Assembly (NCBI RefSeq): GCF_019455385.1
Contig: NZ_JACOFR010000005.1
Coordinates: forward strand, 295,519-359,518
Length of the DNA: 64,000 nt
From: Bradyrhizobium sp. BR 10289
Lineage (GTDB): Bacteria > Pseudomonadota > Alphaproteobacteria > Rhizobiales > Xanthobacteraceae
Reading direction: 5' to 3'
Below the pieces are notes generated by a model that saw nothing but the letters and a program-made list of their open reading frames with translations, made no database searches and was not told the DNA's origin. Positions 33,972-41,458 of the stretch are shown here, in pieces; the first letter of the stretch is position 1; each line of letters starts with the position of its first letter. Both the position numbers and the translations under genes were made by a program.

Positions 33972-36320
33972 ATGACTTCCGTAACCTATAGTTATTCAAG
34001 TATCGGAGGTTCCATATTCGATAACTCAATAACTGGCGGAGATCAGTCCGGGGTTGCTCTCGCTGCTCTTGCAAACGGCAACTTCCTCGTCACATGGGAC
34101 GGTCCGGATGTAGACTATGTGCAGGGACGAATACTCAGCCCAACAAACAATCCGATTACATCAGAGTTCAGCGTAAATTCCACCCAACCTAATCATCAAT
34201 ATCATTCAAGCGTCGCGGGGCTTTCAAACGGCAACGCTATCGCGGTTTTCGTAGATACCAGTTCAGATCCGAATGGTGACATTCGCGCTCGATTGTTTGC
34301 AAGTGATGGCACGCCGTTGGGCAGCGATTTTCTAATTTCAGGCGGCGCAAATATGGACGGCGTGCCGAACGTCGCGGCCCTTCCGGGAGGAGGCTATGTT
34401 GTTACTTGGACGCGGACATTTGGCTCCGGGGGCGACGAAGATATCAAGGCAGCGATCTTCAACTCGGCTGGAACTGCAATCGACACATTCACCGTGTCGT
34501 CGTCATCCGCCACCCTCGACAGCTTCAGCTCGCACACCACTGCGCTCGCCGATGGCAGCTTTGTCGTCACGTGGTCAGAGAAGACGGCGGGCGGAAATGG
34601 CAACGTATCCAACTATTTTAGACGCTTTGACGCACTGGGCGCGACGTTGGATAGCGGCCCAGTTTTGATCGACAACGCGGGTACAAACTCAGATATTCAT
34701 GTCGTGGCTCTCGCGGACGGCGGCTTCGCCGTTACTTACACCGATACCGGGTGGGCAGCCAACACGACCGGCGGAACCTCGATCACTGCTCGGGTTTTCA
34801 ATGCTGATGGCTCGGTGCGGTCCGACTTTATCCAGGTCAATCCAGGAAGCCTTGCAGGCAGCAGCTATTTTGAGATCGCGCCATCCATAACTACGCTTCC
34901 TAATGGGGGCTTCACGGTCGGCTGGGCTGACCAATCGAGTGGTACCGAGTTTTTCCAGGCATTCGACTCCTTGGGCCACCGGCTCGGTGATTACCAGTCT
35001 ATGGTGTCGAACGTTTATGCCGGGGAACTGACGACGACCGTCGGTGGTCACGTTGTGTTGGCACGAACAAGCTCGCTAAGCGATGGAGATGGTAGCTCAT
35101 CAATTCGATCGTCGACGTACGACTTGATCAAGCAAACTACAGGCGATGCAACAAACGAAGTTATCGTTGGCGAAAAAGGAATCATTGACAAGGTGACTGC
35201 GGGTGGTGGCAACGACACATTTGTTTACGGCAAAGGTGGTGGGGCCGATGTTTGGACGGACTTCGTGGCCGGGGCGGGAAGTGCCGACAAGATCGATTTG
35301 ACTAGTTTTGGTCGGCATCTTCATCTCGGAAATATTTTGTCACAAACCACTCAGAACGGTTCGGACGCGACCATCGATTTTGGTGGCGGCGATACTGTAA
35401 CGCTCCAAAATGTGAACAAGTCCGACCTGCATGCCGACGATTTTATAGGCCTGAAATCGACCTCAAACGACTTTGGTGGCAACGGAACGTCGGATCTGCT
35501 TTGGCGCAGTGATACTGGGGCGGTCGTAAGTTGGAGCATGAATAACCATACTTACGCCGGTGTCAGTCTGGGAACGGTCGATAACAGCTGGAAGATCTCA
35601 GACACAGGCGACATCGATAATGATGGTCGTCAGGATCTCTTGTGGAGGGATAACTCAGGCGAGCTGGTCGTATGGCGGATGAACGGCAGCACGTATACTG
35701 GAATTGATTTGGGGCATGTTGACACCAGCTTCGCGATCGTCGGTACGGGCGACTTTGACACCAACGGCACAAGCGATATCCTTTTTCGCAATACAACGAC
35801 CGGCAATCTCATTAGCTGGGACATGTTTGGAAGCAACCATGTCGGCTTCGACTTCGGAGTGGTTTCAAACACATACGCCGTTGTCGGTACTGCCGACATA
35901 GACGGCAATGGTAGCAGCGACATCCTCTTCCGTGACAATTCAGGCCAGTTGGTTGGATGGTTCATGGCCGATCATGTCCATGCCGGCTTTGACTTTGGTC
36001 GCGTTGATACGACTTGGCAGCTAGCAGGGACCGGAGACTTCGACGGGAACGGGACCGACGACCTGCTCTGGCGAAACTCCGGAAATGGCGATTTGGTGAT
36101 GTGGAATATGGCTGGCACCAGCCACACCAGCTTCGACCTCGGTATCGTCGCAACGAACTTTCAGATCGCAAGTGTTGGAGATATCAATGCTGATGGTAAG
36201 TCCGATATCATCTGGCGCAATAGCGCCGATGGGGACGTAACGGTCTGGAACATGGACAATCATGTTCATACCGGCTTTGACTTCGGAGTAGTTTCTCAAT
36301 CTTATCATCTCATGGCATAG
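33972..36320 (+). CDS. Large FG-GAP protein with an internal serralysin-type RTX domain
   Basis: 782 aa, starting at ATG with a GGAGG site 8 bases upstream and no signal peptide. Residues ~20-375: beta-repeats of the ALADGSFVVTWSEK / RVFNADGSVRSDFIQVN kind. Residues ~385-500: a Peptidase_M10_C/RTX-like domain (VIVGEKGIIDKVTAGGGNDTFVYGKG, then DFVAGAGSADKIDLTSFG, GGGDTVTLQNVNKSDLHADDFI). Residues ~505-782: six FG-GAP modules (DIDNDGRQDLLWRDNSGELVVWRM and similar) ending FGVVSQSYHLMA. It is paralogous at the C terminus to the preceding 644-aa protein. Probably a secreted, calcium-binding surface or matrix protein exported by type I machinery. Confidence 0.8.
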   Translation: MTSVTYSYSSIGGSIFDNSITGGDQSGVALAALANGNFLVTWDGPDVDYVQGRILSPTNNPITSEFSVNSTQPNHQYHSSVAGLSNGNAIAVFVDTSSDPNGDIRARLFASDGTPLGSDFLISGGANMDGVPNVAALPGGGYVVTWTRTFGSGGDEDIKAAIFNSAGTAIDTFTVSSSSATLDSFSSHTTALADGSFVVTWSEKTAGGNGNVSNYFRRFDALGATLDSGPVLIDNAGTNSDIHVVALADGGFAVTYTDTGWAANTTGGTSITARVFNADGSVRSDFIQVNPGSLAGSSYFEIAPSITTLPNGGFTVGWADQSSGTEFFQAFDSLGHRLGDYQSMVSNVYAGELTTTVGGHVVLARTSSLSDGDGSSSIRSSTYDLIKQTTGDATNEVIVGEKGIIDKVTAGGGNDTFVYGKGGGADVWTDFVAGAGSADKIDLTSFGRHLHLGNILSQTTQNGSDATIDFGGGDTVTLQNVNKSDLHADDFIGLKSTSNDFGGNGTSDLLWRSDTGAVVSWSMNNHTYAGVSLGTVDNSWKISDTGDIDNDGRQDLLWRDNSGELVVWRMNGSTYTGIDLGHVDTSFAIVGTGDFDTNGTSDILFRNTTTGNLISWDMFGSNHVGFDFGVVSNTYAVVGTADIDGNGSSDILFRDNSGQLVGWFMADHVHAGFDFGRVDTTWQLAGTGDFDGNGTDDLLWRNSGNGDLVMWNMAGTSHTSFDLGIVATNFQIASVGDINADGKSDIIWRNSADGDVTVWNMDNHVHTGFDFGVVSQSYHLMA

Positions 36321-36513
36321 CCCACGCGGCTGAGTACGCGGCATATCAGCTTCGCCAGATCAAGGTAGCATTTCGCCAGATCGCCGAGGCCCTTGAACGT
36401 AACTCAACGGGTGATCAGCGCCATCCCGTCGCCAGCCAGCAGCTGCCGGCGGGCTTTTTCCGTGTAGAGCTCGGCCTGTGCCAACGCTTTCCGGCCCAAG
36501 CTGAGGGTCCTAT

Positions 36514-36879
36514 CTATTTGGCAGCCACAGAATCCTTGCAGCGGTTCTGCTGCCAGGCTTTCTCGGCAAAGTGGGCCTGTCCCCGAACCTTCATGTAGTC
36601 GGGCCCGTAAGCAGCTTCCGCAATCACAGACCCGCCGGGCGCGGTTTTCGCTTTGGCCATAAGCTGCTCGAGCTGCTCAGTTTGCGCCGCAAGACTCTTC
36701 CGCTCGTTTGAAAGCTGCTCGCAAGAGTAGAGCTCGTATCGGGCAGGATCTGCGTTGGCGGGCGCCAAGATTTCGCTCATGGATGAGCAGCCGGCGAGGA
36801 CAAGGGAACAACAACCAAAGGCCAGAGCAATGCATTTCGAGAGCACGGGGAGGGCCTCCTTTCGCCGCTTCTGAAGCAT
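36514..36879 (-). CDS. Small lipoprotein of unknown function
   Basis: 121 aa. A signal peptide with lipobox (IALAFGCCSLVLAGCSSMSEI; lipidated Cys near residue 31) is followed by a helical domain with YELYSCEQLSNERKSLAAQTEQLEQLMAKA and a final NRCKDS. The Cys pair CEQL...NRC and the ~90-residue length are like recurrent alphaproteobacterial small lipoproteins. Likely attached to an envelope membrane. Confidence 0.65.
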   Translation of the reverse strand: MLQKRRKEALPVLSKCIALAFGCCSLVLAGCSSMSEILAPANADPARYELYSCEQLSNERKSLAAQTEQLEQLMAKAKTAPGGSVIAEAAYGPDYMKVRGQAHFAEKAWQQNRCKDSVAAK

Positions 36880-37115
36880 AATTCCCCCGAACTTCGCCAG
36901 TCTGAACGTACCTTTTGGCTGCTTTGAACTTGCCCTGTGGCGCTTCTGGTACAGCGAACGCCTTGGCCTCTCCTACCCAGAACAGCGACATGGGATAGGC
37001 TACGGTCGCCTCTAGTGGGTGGCCTCTTTCGTTGCTTGGACGGCAGCGGCAGATACATCCGCAATCAGTTCTCACGAGAAGTCAAAGAGCTGCTCGAACA
37101 GAGCTGGACGTACCC

Positions 37116-37367
37116 TCATTTTTTCTTGGCGCGTTTGGCCAATCTTACACCCGCGCCGCCTCCGTTCTCGGGGATGAACTCAACGCCAGCTCTCTCCAGT
37201 GCGGCACGGACCGCGTCTTTAACATCCTCAGACACAGCAGGCCCATCATCGCTCTCTCGCTCTAGGCGCTTGATCGTTGGCAAAGAACGTCCGGCCGCCT
37301 CAGCGAGGTCGGTCTGAGACCATCCCAACAAGCCGCGGGCCGCTCTCATCTGCTCGATTGAAATCAT
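37116..37367 (-). CDS. XRE-family transcriptional regulator
   Basis: 83 aa, a single Cro/CI-type helix-turn-helix (MRAARGLLGWSQTDLAEAAGRSLPTIKRLER) followed by VKDAVRAALERAGVEFIPENGGGAGVRL, the usual tail of small Bradyrhizobium XRE proteins. The ATG chosen gives MISIEQM. The frame is open 15 codons upstream, but that region contains an inverted repeat that is better explained as the operator. Confidence 0.82.
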   Translation of the reverse strand: MISIEQMRAARGLLGWSQTDLAEAAGRSLPTIKRLERESDDGPAVSEDVKDAVRAALERAGVEFIPENGGGAGVRLAKRAKKK

Positions 37368-37391
37368 CCCAGATCCCTGTTTGACACTTTT

Positions 37392-37411
37392 TGGATCATC
37401 GATATGATCCA
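37392..37411. promoter_or_regulatory. Palindromic operator candidate upstream of XRE gene
   Basis: TGGATCAT-CGAT-ATGATCCA: perfect 8-bp arms with a 4-bp spacer, ending 25 bp upstream of the XRE start codon. The size and place are typical of a self-regulated Cro-like repressor site; binding is inferred. Confidence 0.55.
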
Positions 37412-37446
37412 TTTTGTATCAAGACAGAAGCCCGAGAGCAACCCCA

Positions 37447-38076
37447 ATGAGCGAGAACACCTTCCCGGTGAGCGGCGGAGCTATGCCGTCAGCCATCCTC
37501 CCCAACCAGCGGAGCGGGCGCCTGATTCCCACCCGGTCAGCAGCCCGCCGGGAGGCTTCCGCAAACGTCGAGCCGCGCTCGGCGGCCAACGCGCTCCGCT
37601 CCCAGCTCATGTTCGAGGCTCATGCCCGCACCAAGGCGGACTATGTTGACGAACTCGCCTGCCGTGATCGCGCTCACCACATCAACCGTCCCTATAGCTA
37701 TTACCTCAGGCTCCAGATGCGCAGCGGCTTTGCTGAGGCCCGATTGCGCGGGCTGGCATGGCGCCGGCCTTCGAACTTCCCCCGCAGCGTTGGGCATAAC
37801 GGAGCCAAGAGCATGCTTTCCTCCACCACCAGCGATACCCGCGGTGGCGCCAATCGCCCATTGTTCGGCCTAACTACTTGGCTTGAGATTTCTCTTGCAG
37901 GCACTCAAGCAGAAATGCCGTGCGATCGCGCGGCAGCACATTGCGCATTTCAGCTTTCATCGCGCACTCCCGCTGCGCGATTTGTTCAGCGCGGCGCTTT
38001 TCTGCAGCCTCGCGGAACTCGGCAGGCACTTTGTCGGTGTCCACGAGCTTCTGTGCGCTGCCGGGATGTGTCATAA
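37447..38076 (+). CDS. Hypothetical protein, doubtful
   Basis: 209 aa open frame starting MSENTFPVSGGAMPSAILPN. The first ~110 residues (ARREASANVEPRSAANALRSQ, RAHHINRPYSYYLRLQMRSGFAEARL) look plausible for a small basic protein. The last ~70 lie antisense to a more convincing secreted-protein gene and are probably read-through. No ribosome site is clear. Confidence 0.35.
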   Translation: MSENTFPVSGGAMPSAILPNQRSGRLIPTRSAARREASANVEPRSAANALRSQLMFEAHARTKADYVDELACRDRAHHINRPYSYYLRLQMRSGFAEARLRGLAWRRPSNFPRSVGHNGAKSMLSSTTSDTRGGANRPLFGLTTWLEISLAGTQAEMPCDRAAAHCAFQLSSRTPAARFVQRGAFLQPRGTRQALCRCPRASVRCRDVS

Positions 38077-38110
38077 GCAATGCGGCAATGGTAAAAACAA
38101 GATGCTTCAA
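37874..38110 (-). CDS. Small secreted hypothetical protein
   Basis: 78 aa from a TTG start (KHLVFTIAALLMTHPGSAQ) with an AAGGGA site 6 bases before it. A signal peptide is cleaved after GSA. The mature part is a charged helix (VPAEFREAAEKRRAEQIAQR), followed by ECAMKAEMRNVLPRDRTAFLLECLQ with two Cys. The frame is open 15 codons further, but those residues would precede the signal peptide. No family is known. Confidence 0.6.
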   Translation of the reverse strand: MKHLVFTIAALLMTHPGSAQKLVDTDKVPAEFREAAEKRRAEQIAQRECAMKAEMRNVLPRDRTAFLLECLQEKSQAK

Positions 38111-38191
38111 ATTTGATCCCTTAAGTCCTCGACACAAAAAAAAGCTCCAAGCCAAGTTAGGGTTGGCGCTAGGTCGACTGCCGCCAACGGT

Positions 38192-38595
38192 TCAGCAATG
38201 GCTCATGCCATCGCTCCACAGGGATTTTACGACGATGGCTTCGAGGCCCTTCGACGTTGCGCGATAGGATGGCGACTGCGAACCGTTCGCGTTCTCCTCT
38301 CCGATCCATCCTTTGGCAACGAGTGCCGAGTTGGCAGCCGGGCCAACTCCAAAAGGGAGGACGTTTCCCTTCGCAATCGATGCGATCGCCGTCCGCTCTG
38401 GTAAGTCGGAATATCTGCCGGCCGCCTTCTCTGCTGAATTTTCTTGAGGTCTATGCCGAGTTTTTCAACGCGCTTGCGAAAGGACGATGTGCTCCGTCCC
38501 ATCTCGTTACTAATTTCTCCTGCCGACTTTCCTTCAACAGCCAATTTCCGCAGCTGCGTATCAGCCTTGTCTGTCCATGCAGGTCCACGTCCCAT
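38192..38595 (-). pseudogene. HTH protein with C-terminal domain, frameshifted (window HTH family, member 4)
   Basis: The ATG (AAGGA site 4 bases upstream) opens GRGPAWTDKADTQLRKLAVE, GKSAGEISNEMGRSTSSFRK, RVEKLGI. The original frame continues to a nonsense tail. A shift near 38400 restores LPERTAIASIAKGNVLPFGV, GPAANSALVAKGWIGEE and YRATSKGLEAIVVKSL. This matches, piece by piece, the C-terminal half of the intact paralogue at 39479 (YPERAAIIALSHAAPLPVGV, LASLLRKGWIAEQ, YKATAEGVAAVRRK). One missing base accounts for the break, unless it is a sequencing error. Confidence 0.75.
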
Positions 38596-38686
38596 GCGAT
38601 CCTTGCACCTTGGTTTAATGCAGAAGGATGGCAAACCTCAGCTGCGAACTTAAGGTGCCGAGAGGCCAAGAAGGCTGTCGCGTCGA

Positions 38687-38717
38687 AACCCCGTCGGGGT
38701 CACCCCGACGGGGTTTT
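38687..38717. terminator. Strong bidirectional terminator
   Basis: AACCCCGTCGGGG, loop TCA, CCCCGACGGGGTT followed by TTC: a perfect 13-bp stem with T/A tracts on both sides. It lies between the HTH pseudogene and a miniprotein gene, both on the minus strand. Confidence 0.75.
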
Positions 38718-38806
38718 CTTCACCAAGGCTGGGGTCAAACGGGGGGTTGCGGAGGCCTTGGCCCAGGCATTCAAGCCTGCTTCTGAGCTGGGCACAATAA
38801 AAAACG

Positions 38807-38836
38807 AAAGCCGCCGGTGACGGGCCGGCGGCTTTG
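38807..38836. terminator. Second terminator-like hairpin
   Basis: AAAGCCGCCGG, a 7-base loop TGACGGG and CCGGCGGCTTT form a perfect 11-bp inverted repeat only 90 bp from another strong hairpin. It could end transcription from either side. Confidence 0.65.
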
Positions 38837-38904
38837 GACCAGAACTTATCGCCCGTTGAACGTCGGGCGCTGGCGTTGTTGTGTCTTCGCTGGAGCTCAA
38901 AGGT

Positions 38905-39024
38905 TCAATGGAGGCAAAGCCTCTCATCCATAAACCCCCGCCAGAAAGCTAATGCGAAATAGGCGCCTGCTGCGACGACCGCCGTGATGCTGATTGCGAG
39001 GAGGACCCGCCAGGTCTCGTCCAT
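38905..39024 (-). CDS. 39-aa single-TM miniprotein
   Basis: MDETWRVLLAISITAVVAAG continues into AYFALAFWRGFMDERLCLH: one TM helix after an acidic start. A GAGG site lies 4 bases before the ATG. It overlaps the 3' end of the next minus-strand gene and lies upstream of the HTH pseudogene. Confidence 0.5.
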   Translation of the reverse strand: MDETWRVLLAISITAVVAAGAYFALAFWRGFMDERLCLH

Positions 39025-39242
39025 GGTGCCTCGTGGTCGTCAGCTCGGCCCGCTGGCCAGTATTTCGACTTGGTCAGGATCCAATGCTGCGCTTCCTCTT
39101 CAGTGGCGAAATCCCGAACGTGGGAGATGGGACCGACGCCGGTTGTCACGGCGACGATCCAGCGCCCGTTTTTTGTTTGTGCGCTAAAGCTCGGAAATTG
39201 AAGCCCGAGGCCTTTGTTCGCCGGTCGGATGTCATTCTTCAT
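38949..39242 (-). CDS. Small hypothetical protein
   Basis: 97 aa from the ATG (MKNDIRPANKGLGLQFPSFS). The centre WIVAVTTGVGPISHVRDFATEEEAQHWILTKSKYW resembles a compact alpha/beta fold seen in small rhizobial proteins (a KDFxTExEAxxWI pattern). The last 30 residues are low-complexity (SSSQSASRRSSQQ) and lie over the miniprotein gene, so the natural stop may have been lost. Confidence 0.5.
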   Translation of the reverse strand: MKNDIRPANKGLGLQFPSFSAQTKNGRWIVAVTTGVGPISHVRDFATEEEAQHWILTKSKYWPAGRADDHEAPWTRPGGSSSQSASRRSSQQAPISH

Positions 39243-39373
39243 TTCCCCTGCGTGGCCGCGCCTACGATGGGTCTCCGGCCGATTCCGCGCCTCTCCAGGG
39301 TCGCGCAGCGATCTCATATTAACCACGCTCGCCGTCATAGTTGCTAGTTTGTAAAGTTGTGTAAGGGCGTGTG

Positions 39374-39451
39374 ATGATTGTCTACTTGGGCACCATGAGT
39401 TATGCTGTTGCCGCGGTCTTGTTGCTCTTCGAGACCGGGCTCGCCAGGTAG
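39374..39451 (+). CDS. 25-aa single-TM miniprotein
   Basis: MIVYLGTMSYAVAAVLLLFE then TGLAR: essentially one hydrophobic helix. The ribosome site is weak (AAGGGCG). It converges with the HTH gene whose stop lies 28 bp further on. Confidence 0.35.
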   Translation: MIVYLGTMSYAVAAVLLLFETGLAR

Positions 39452-39478
39452 CCTGCGTGGCGAACGAGACGGACCGGG

Positions 39479-39853
39479 CTACCCGCCTCGAACCGTCGGT
39501 ATTTTTCGTCTCACTGCCGCGACCCCCTCTGCGGTAGCTTTGTAGTCAACGCCCTGTTCAGCTATCCAACCTTTGCGCAGCAGGCTCGCCAGCGTTCCCT
39601 TGCCTACACCAACAGGCAACGGCGCGGCGTGGCTCAAGGCAATGATCGCAGCTCGTTCGGGATAGTTCGGAACGTCGTCGCGACGGTCCGGGATCCGGCG
39701 CTGAACTTCGATACCGAACTCGTCGGCCTTCTTGCGTACCGTGGTATCTGTCCGGTTCAGCGCGGCGGCGACCTGGGTCAAAGTCAAGCCATCGCGTGCG
39801 AGCGTTCGAAGCTGCTCGGTTTCTTCGTCGGTCCATGGTCTCGACTTGCCCAC
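39479..39853 (-). CDS. HTH protein with C-terminal domain (window HTH family, member 5)
   Basis: 124 aa from a GTG. The N-terminal Myb/SANT-like trihelix is KSRPWTDEETEQLRTLARDG, LTLTQVAAALNRTDTTVRKK, ADEFGIEV. A second domain follows, YPERAAIIALSHAAPLPVGV, LASLLRKGWIAEQGVDYKAT, AEGVAAVRRK. It is the best-preserved two-domain member of the family in this window, with the invariant Trp, acidic run and KA..LGI-like end. Probably DNA-binding; target unknown. Confidence 0.65.
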   Translation of the reverse strand: MGKSRPWTDEETEQLRTLARDGLTLTQVAAALNRTDTTVRKKADEFGIEVQRRIPDRRDDVPNYPERAAIIALSHAAPLPVGVGKGTLASLLRKGWIAEQGVDYKATAEGVAAVRRKIPTVRGG

Positions 39854-40089
39854 TTCTACTTCGCCCCTCGCTCCGAGCTAGCGTTGCTAACTCAAGCCAC
39901 TTGATAATTGGTCAAAGCTATTTCGCGGACGCCCCAGCAATGGACCCCCCGCGCCAGCTCAGTTTGCATCAACCGTTAGGTTGAGAAACAGACCGGGGTC
40001 CAATTTGTCACAACGACCGTAACTGGGGCCCCTTGGGCTCGAAATTTGAATGAGCCGCCGCCAAGGCGACCGCCTGCGCAACGCCCCGA

Positions 40090-41424
40090 CTAAGCGCGGG
40101 GCGGCGGGAGAATCTCGCCTATCGGCAAGCGTTTTTCGCACAACTTATCTTCTTGCCGCAGGAGTTGCCCTGCTGCGAGGCTGACTCCTATCACGTAAAT
40201 CCAGCCGGGAACGAAATCGAACAAATGCGAGTTAAAGAGCGAACTCACCATGTTCTGGATCACTATGATGAAGCCGAGCCATGAATAAAAGTCCGGCTCC
40301 CGAAAAAGGCGAAGATGACCGATCCACATTGCGTAAAGAATGATACAGCCGATGCAGCCCCACTGAACAGCAACATTAAGGGTCTGGTTGTGCGGATTGC
40401 TAATTGTTTCTCGTGAAATTCCGGTTTGCCCCTGAGCGGCGCGATCGAACAACCTTTGGACCGATCCTGTGCCATGCCCGAGCACGGGAGCGCCGACAAA
40501 GAAGCTGATAGATTTACGCCAATACTCAAGCCGCAATCCGACTGACGTTACTTCACCGCCGGTGACAAATTTCGAATATTCGACCAGGATGCTGTGCGAC
40601 TTGTTCTGTAAGTTGGGCGAAGCGAACCAAGCAATTCCAATCAGGCTCATAAAGATCGCGCTGGCACTGTAGAAGATCGAGCGCGGCAAATAGTAGATCC
40701 CAAAAAGCACCATCATGATTGGGGTGTAGATCAGAGCCGTCCTCGCTACCACGACAAGTGCAAGGTTGGCGAGGAACGCCAGCGAAAGGCCGAGAAGAAA
40801 TAACCCCAAGCCGATTCTTCGTGATTTGAACGACTGCAGAATTGGCCAAGCAAGGACGATAGCGCATAACGCAAAAGATTGGCTTTGATCGATGTAATTC
40901 TTTACGGGTACGCCAGGCTGTAAGCTGGCTGTCGAAGTGAGATTTGGCACAAACACGGTGATCCACGAAAAGATCATCAGAGCGCTGCAGGAGGCAAGGA
41001 ATGCCCCCAGGACCCAGATCCTCCGTGAAGATCTTTGGAAATAGTACATCAATGCCGGCATCATTAGAAACTTCGCTGTGGGATTCACGCCACGAAGTCT
41101 GTCGACCCAGGAGATGTCAGCAGCCCACAGTGTGCCAGCTAGCGCCAGAGCGAACAGCGCTATTGGTAAGGCGCTGCTGGTCCGCCGGATCGTGGTGCGA
41201 AGGTCTTCAGGCCGCAATCGCAGGCCTACGCTTAGAACCCAGAGCGCGCTGAAAATCGAAGTTATAGTTGTGGACCAGGGTAGCGATGCGACCGTAATTA
41301 CAGCAAAAAAATCGCTCGTTGTTGCCAGACGAGCCTCTGTCACATCGTTATGGTGATCTACCACCCAGGCCTTCCACCGAGCGATAAATGAGCTATTTTC
41401 CACTATTTCTTCGGTGTCGCTCAC
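40090..41424 (-). CDS. O-antigen ligase/polymerase family membrane protein (Wzy_C/WaaL type)
   Basis: 444 aa with about ten to eleven TM helices. The large periplasmic loop contains RLEYWRKSISFFVGAPVLGHGTG and SNPHNQTLNVAVQWG; the NPHN motif is typical of O-antigen ligases and related polymerases. It would join or extend undecaprenyl-linked polysaccharide. The C-terminal 15 residues are basic and Pro-rich (PIGEILPPPR). It lies apart from the main polysaccharide island but on the same side of the accessory region. Confidence 0.8.
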   Translation of the reverse strand: MSDTEEIVENSSFIARWKAWVVDHHNDVTEARLATTSDFFAVITVASLPWSTTITSIFSALWVLSVGLRLRPEDLRTTIRRTSSALPIALFALALAGTLWAADISWVDRLRGVNPTAKFLMMPALMYYFQRSSRRIWVLGAFLASCSALMIFSWITVFVPNLTSTASLQPGVPVKNYIDQSQSFALCAIVLAWPILQSFKSRRIGLGLFLLGLSLAFLANLALVVVARTALIYTPIMMVLFGIYYLPRSIFYSASAIFMSLIGIAWFASPNLQNKSHSILVEYSKFVTGGEVTSVGLRLEYWRKSISFFVGAPVLGHGTGSVQRLFDRAAQGQTGISRETISNPHNQTLNVAVQWGCIGCIILYAMWIGHLRLFREPDFYSWLGFIIVIQNMVSSLFNSHLFDFVPGWIYVIGVSLAAGQLLRQEDKLCEKRLPIGEILPPPRA

Positions 41425-41458
41425 CGGAGCTACCTTTGATACTGCACGGTTTAGAGGG

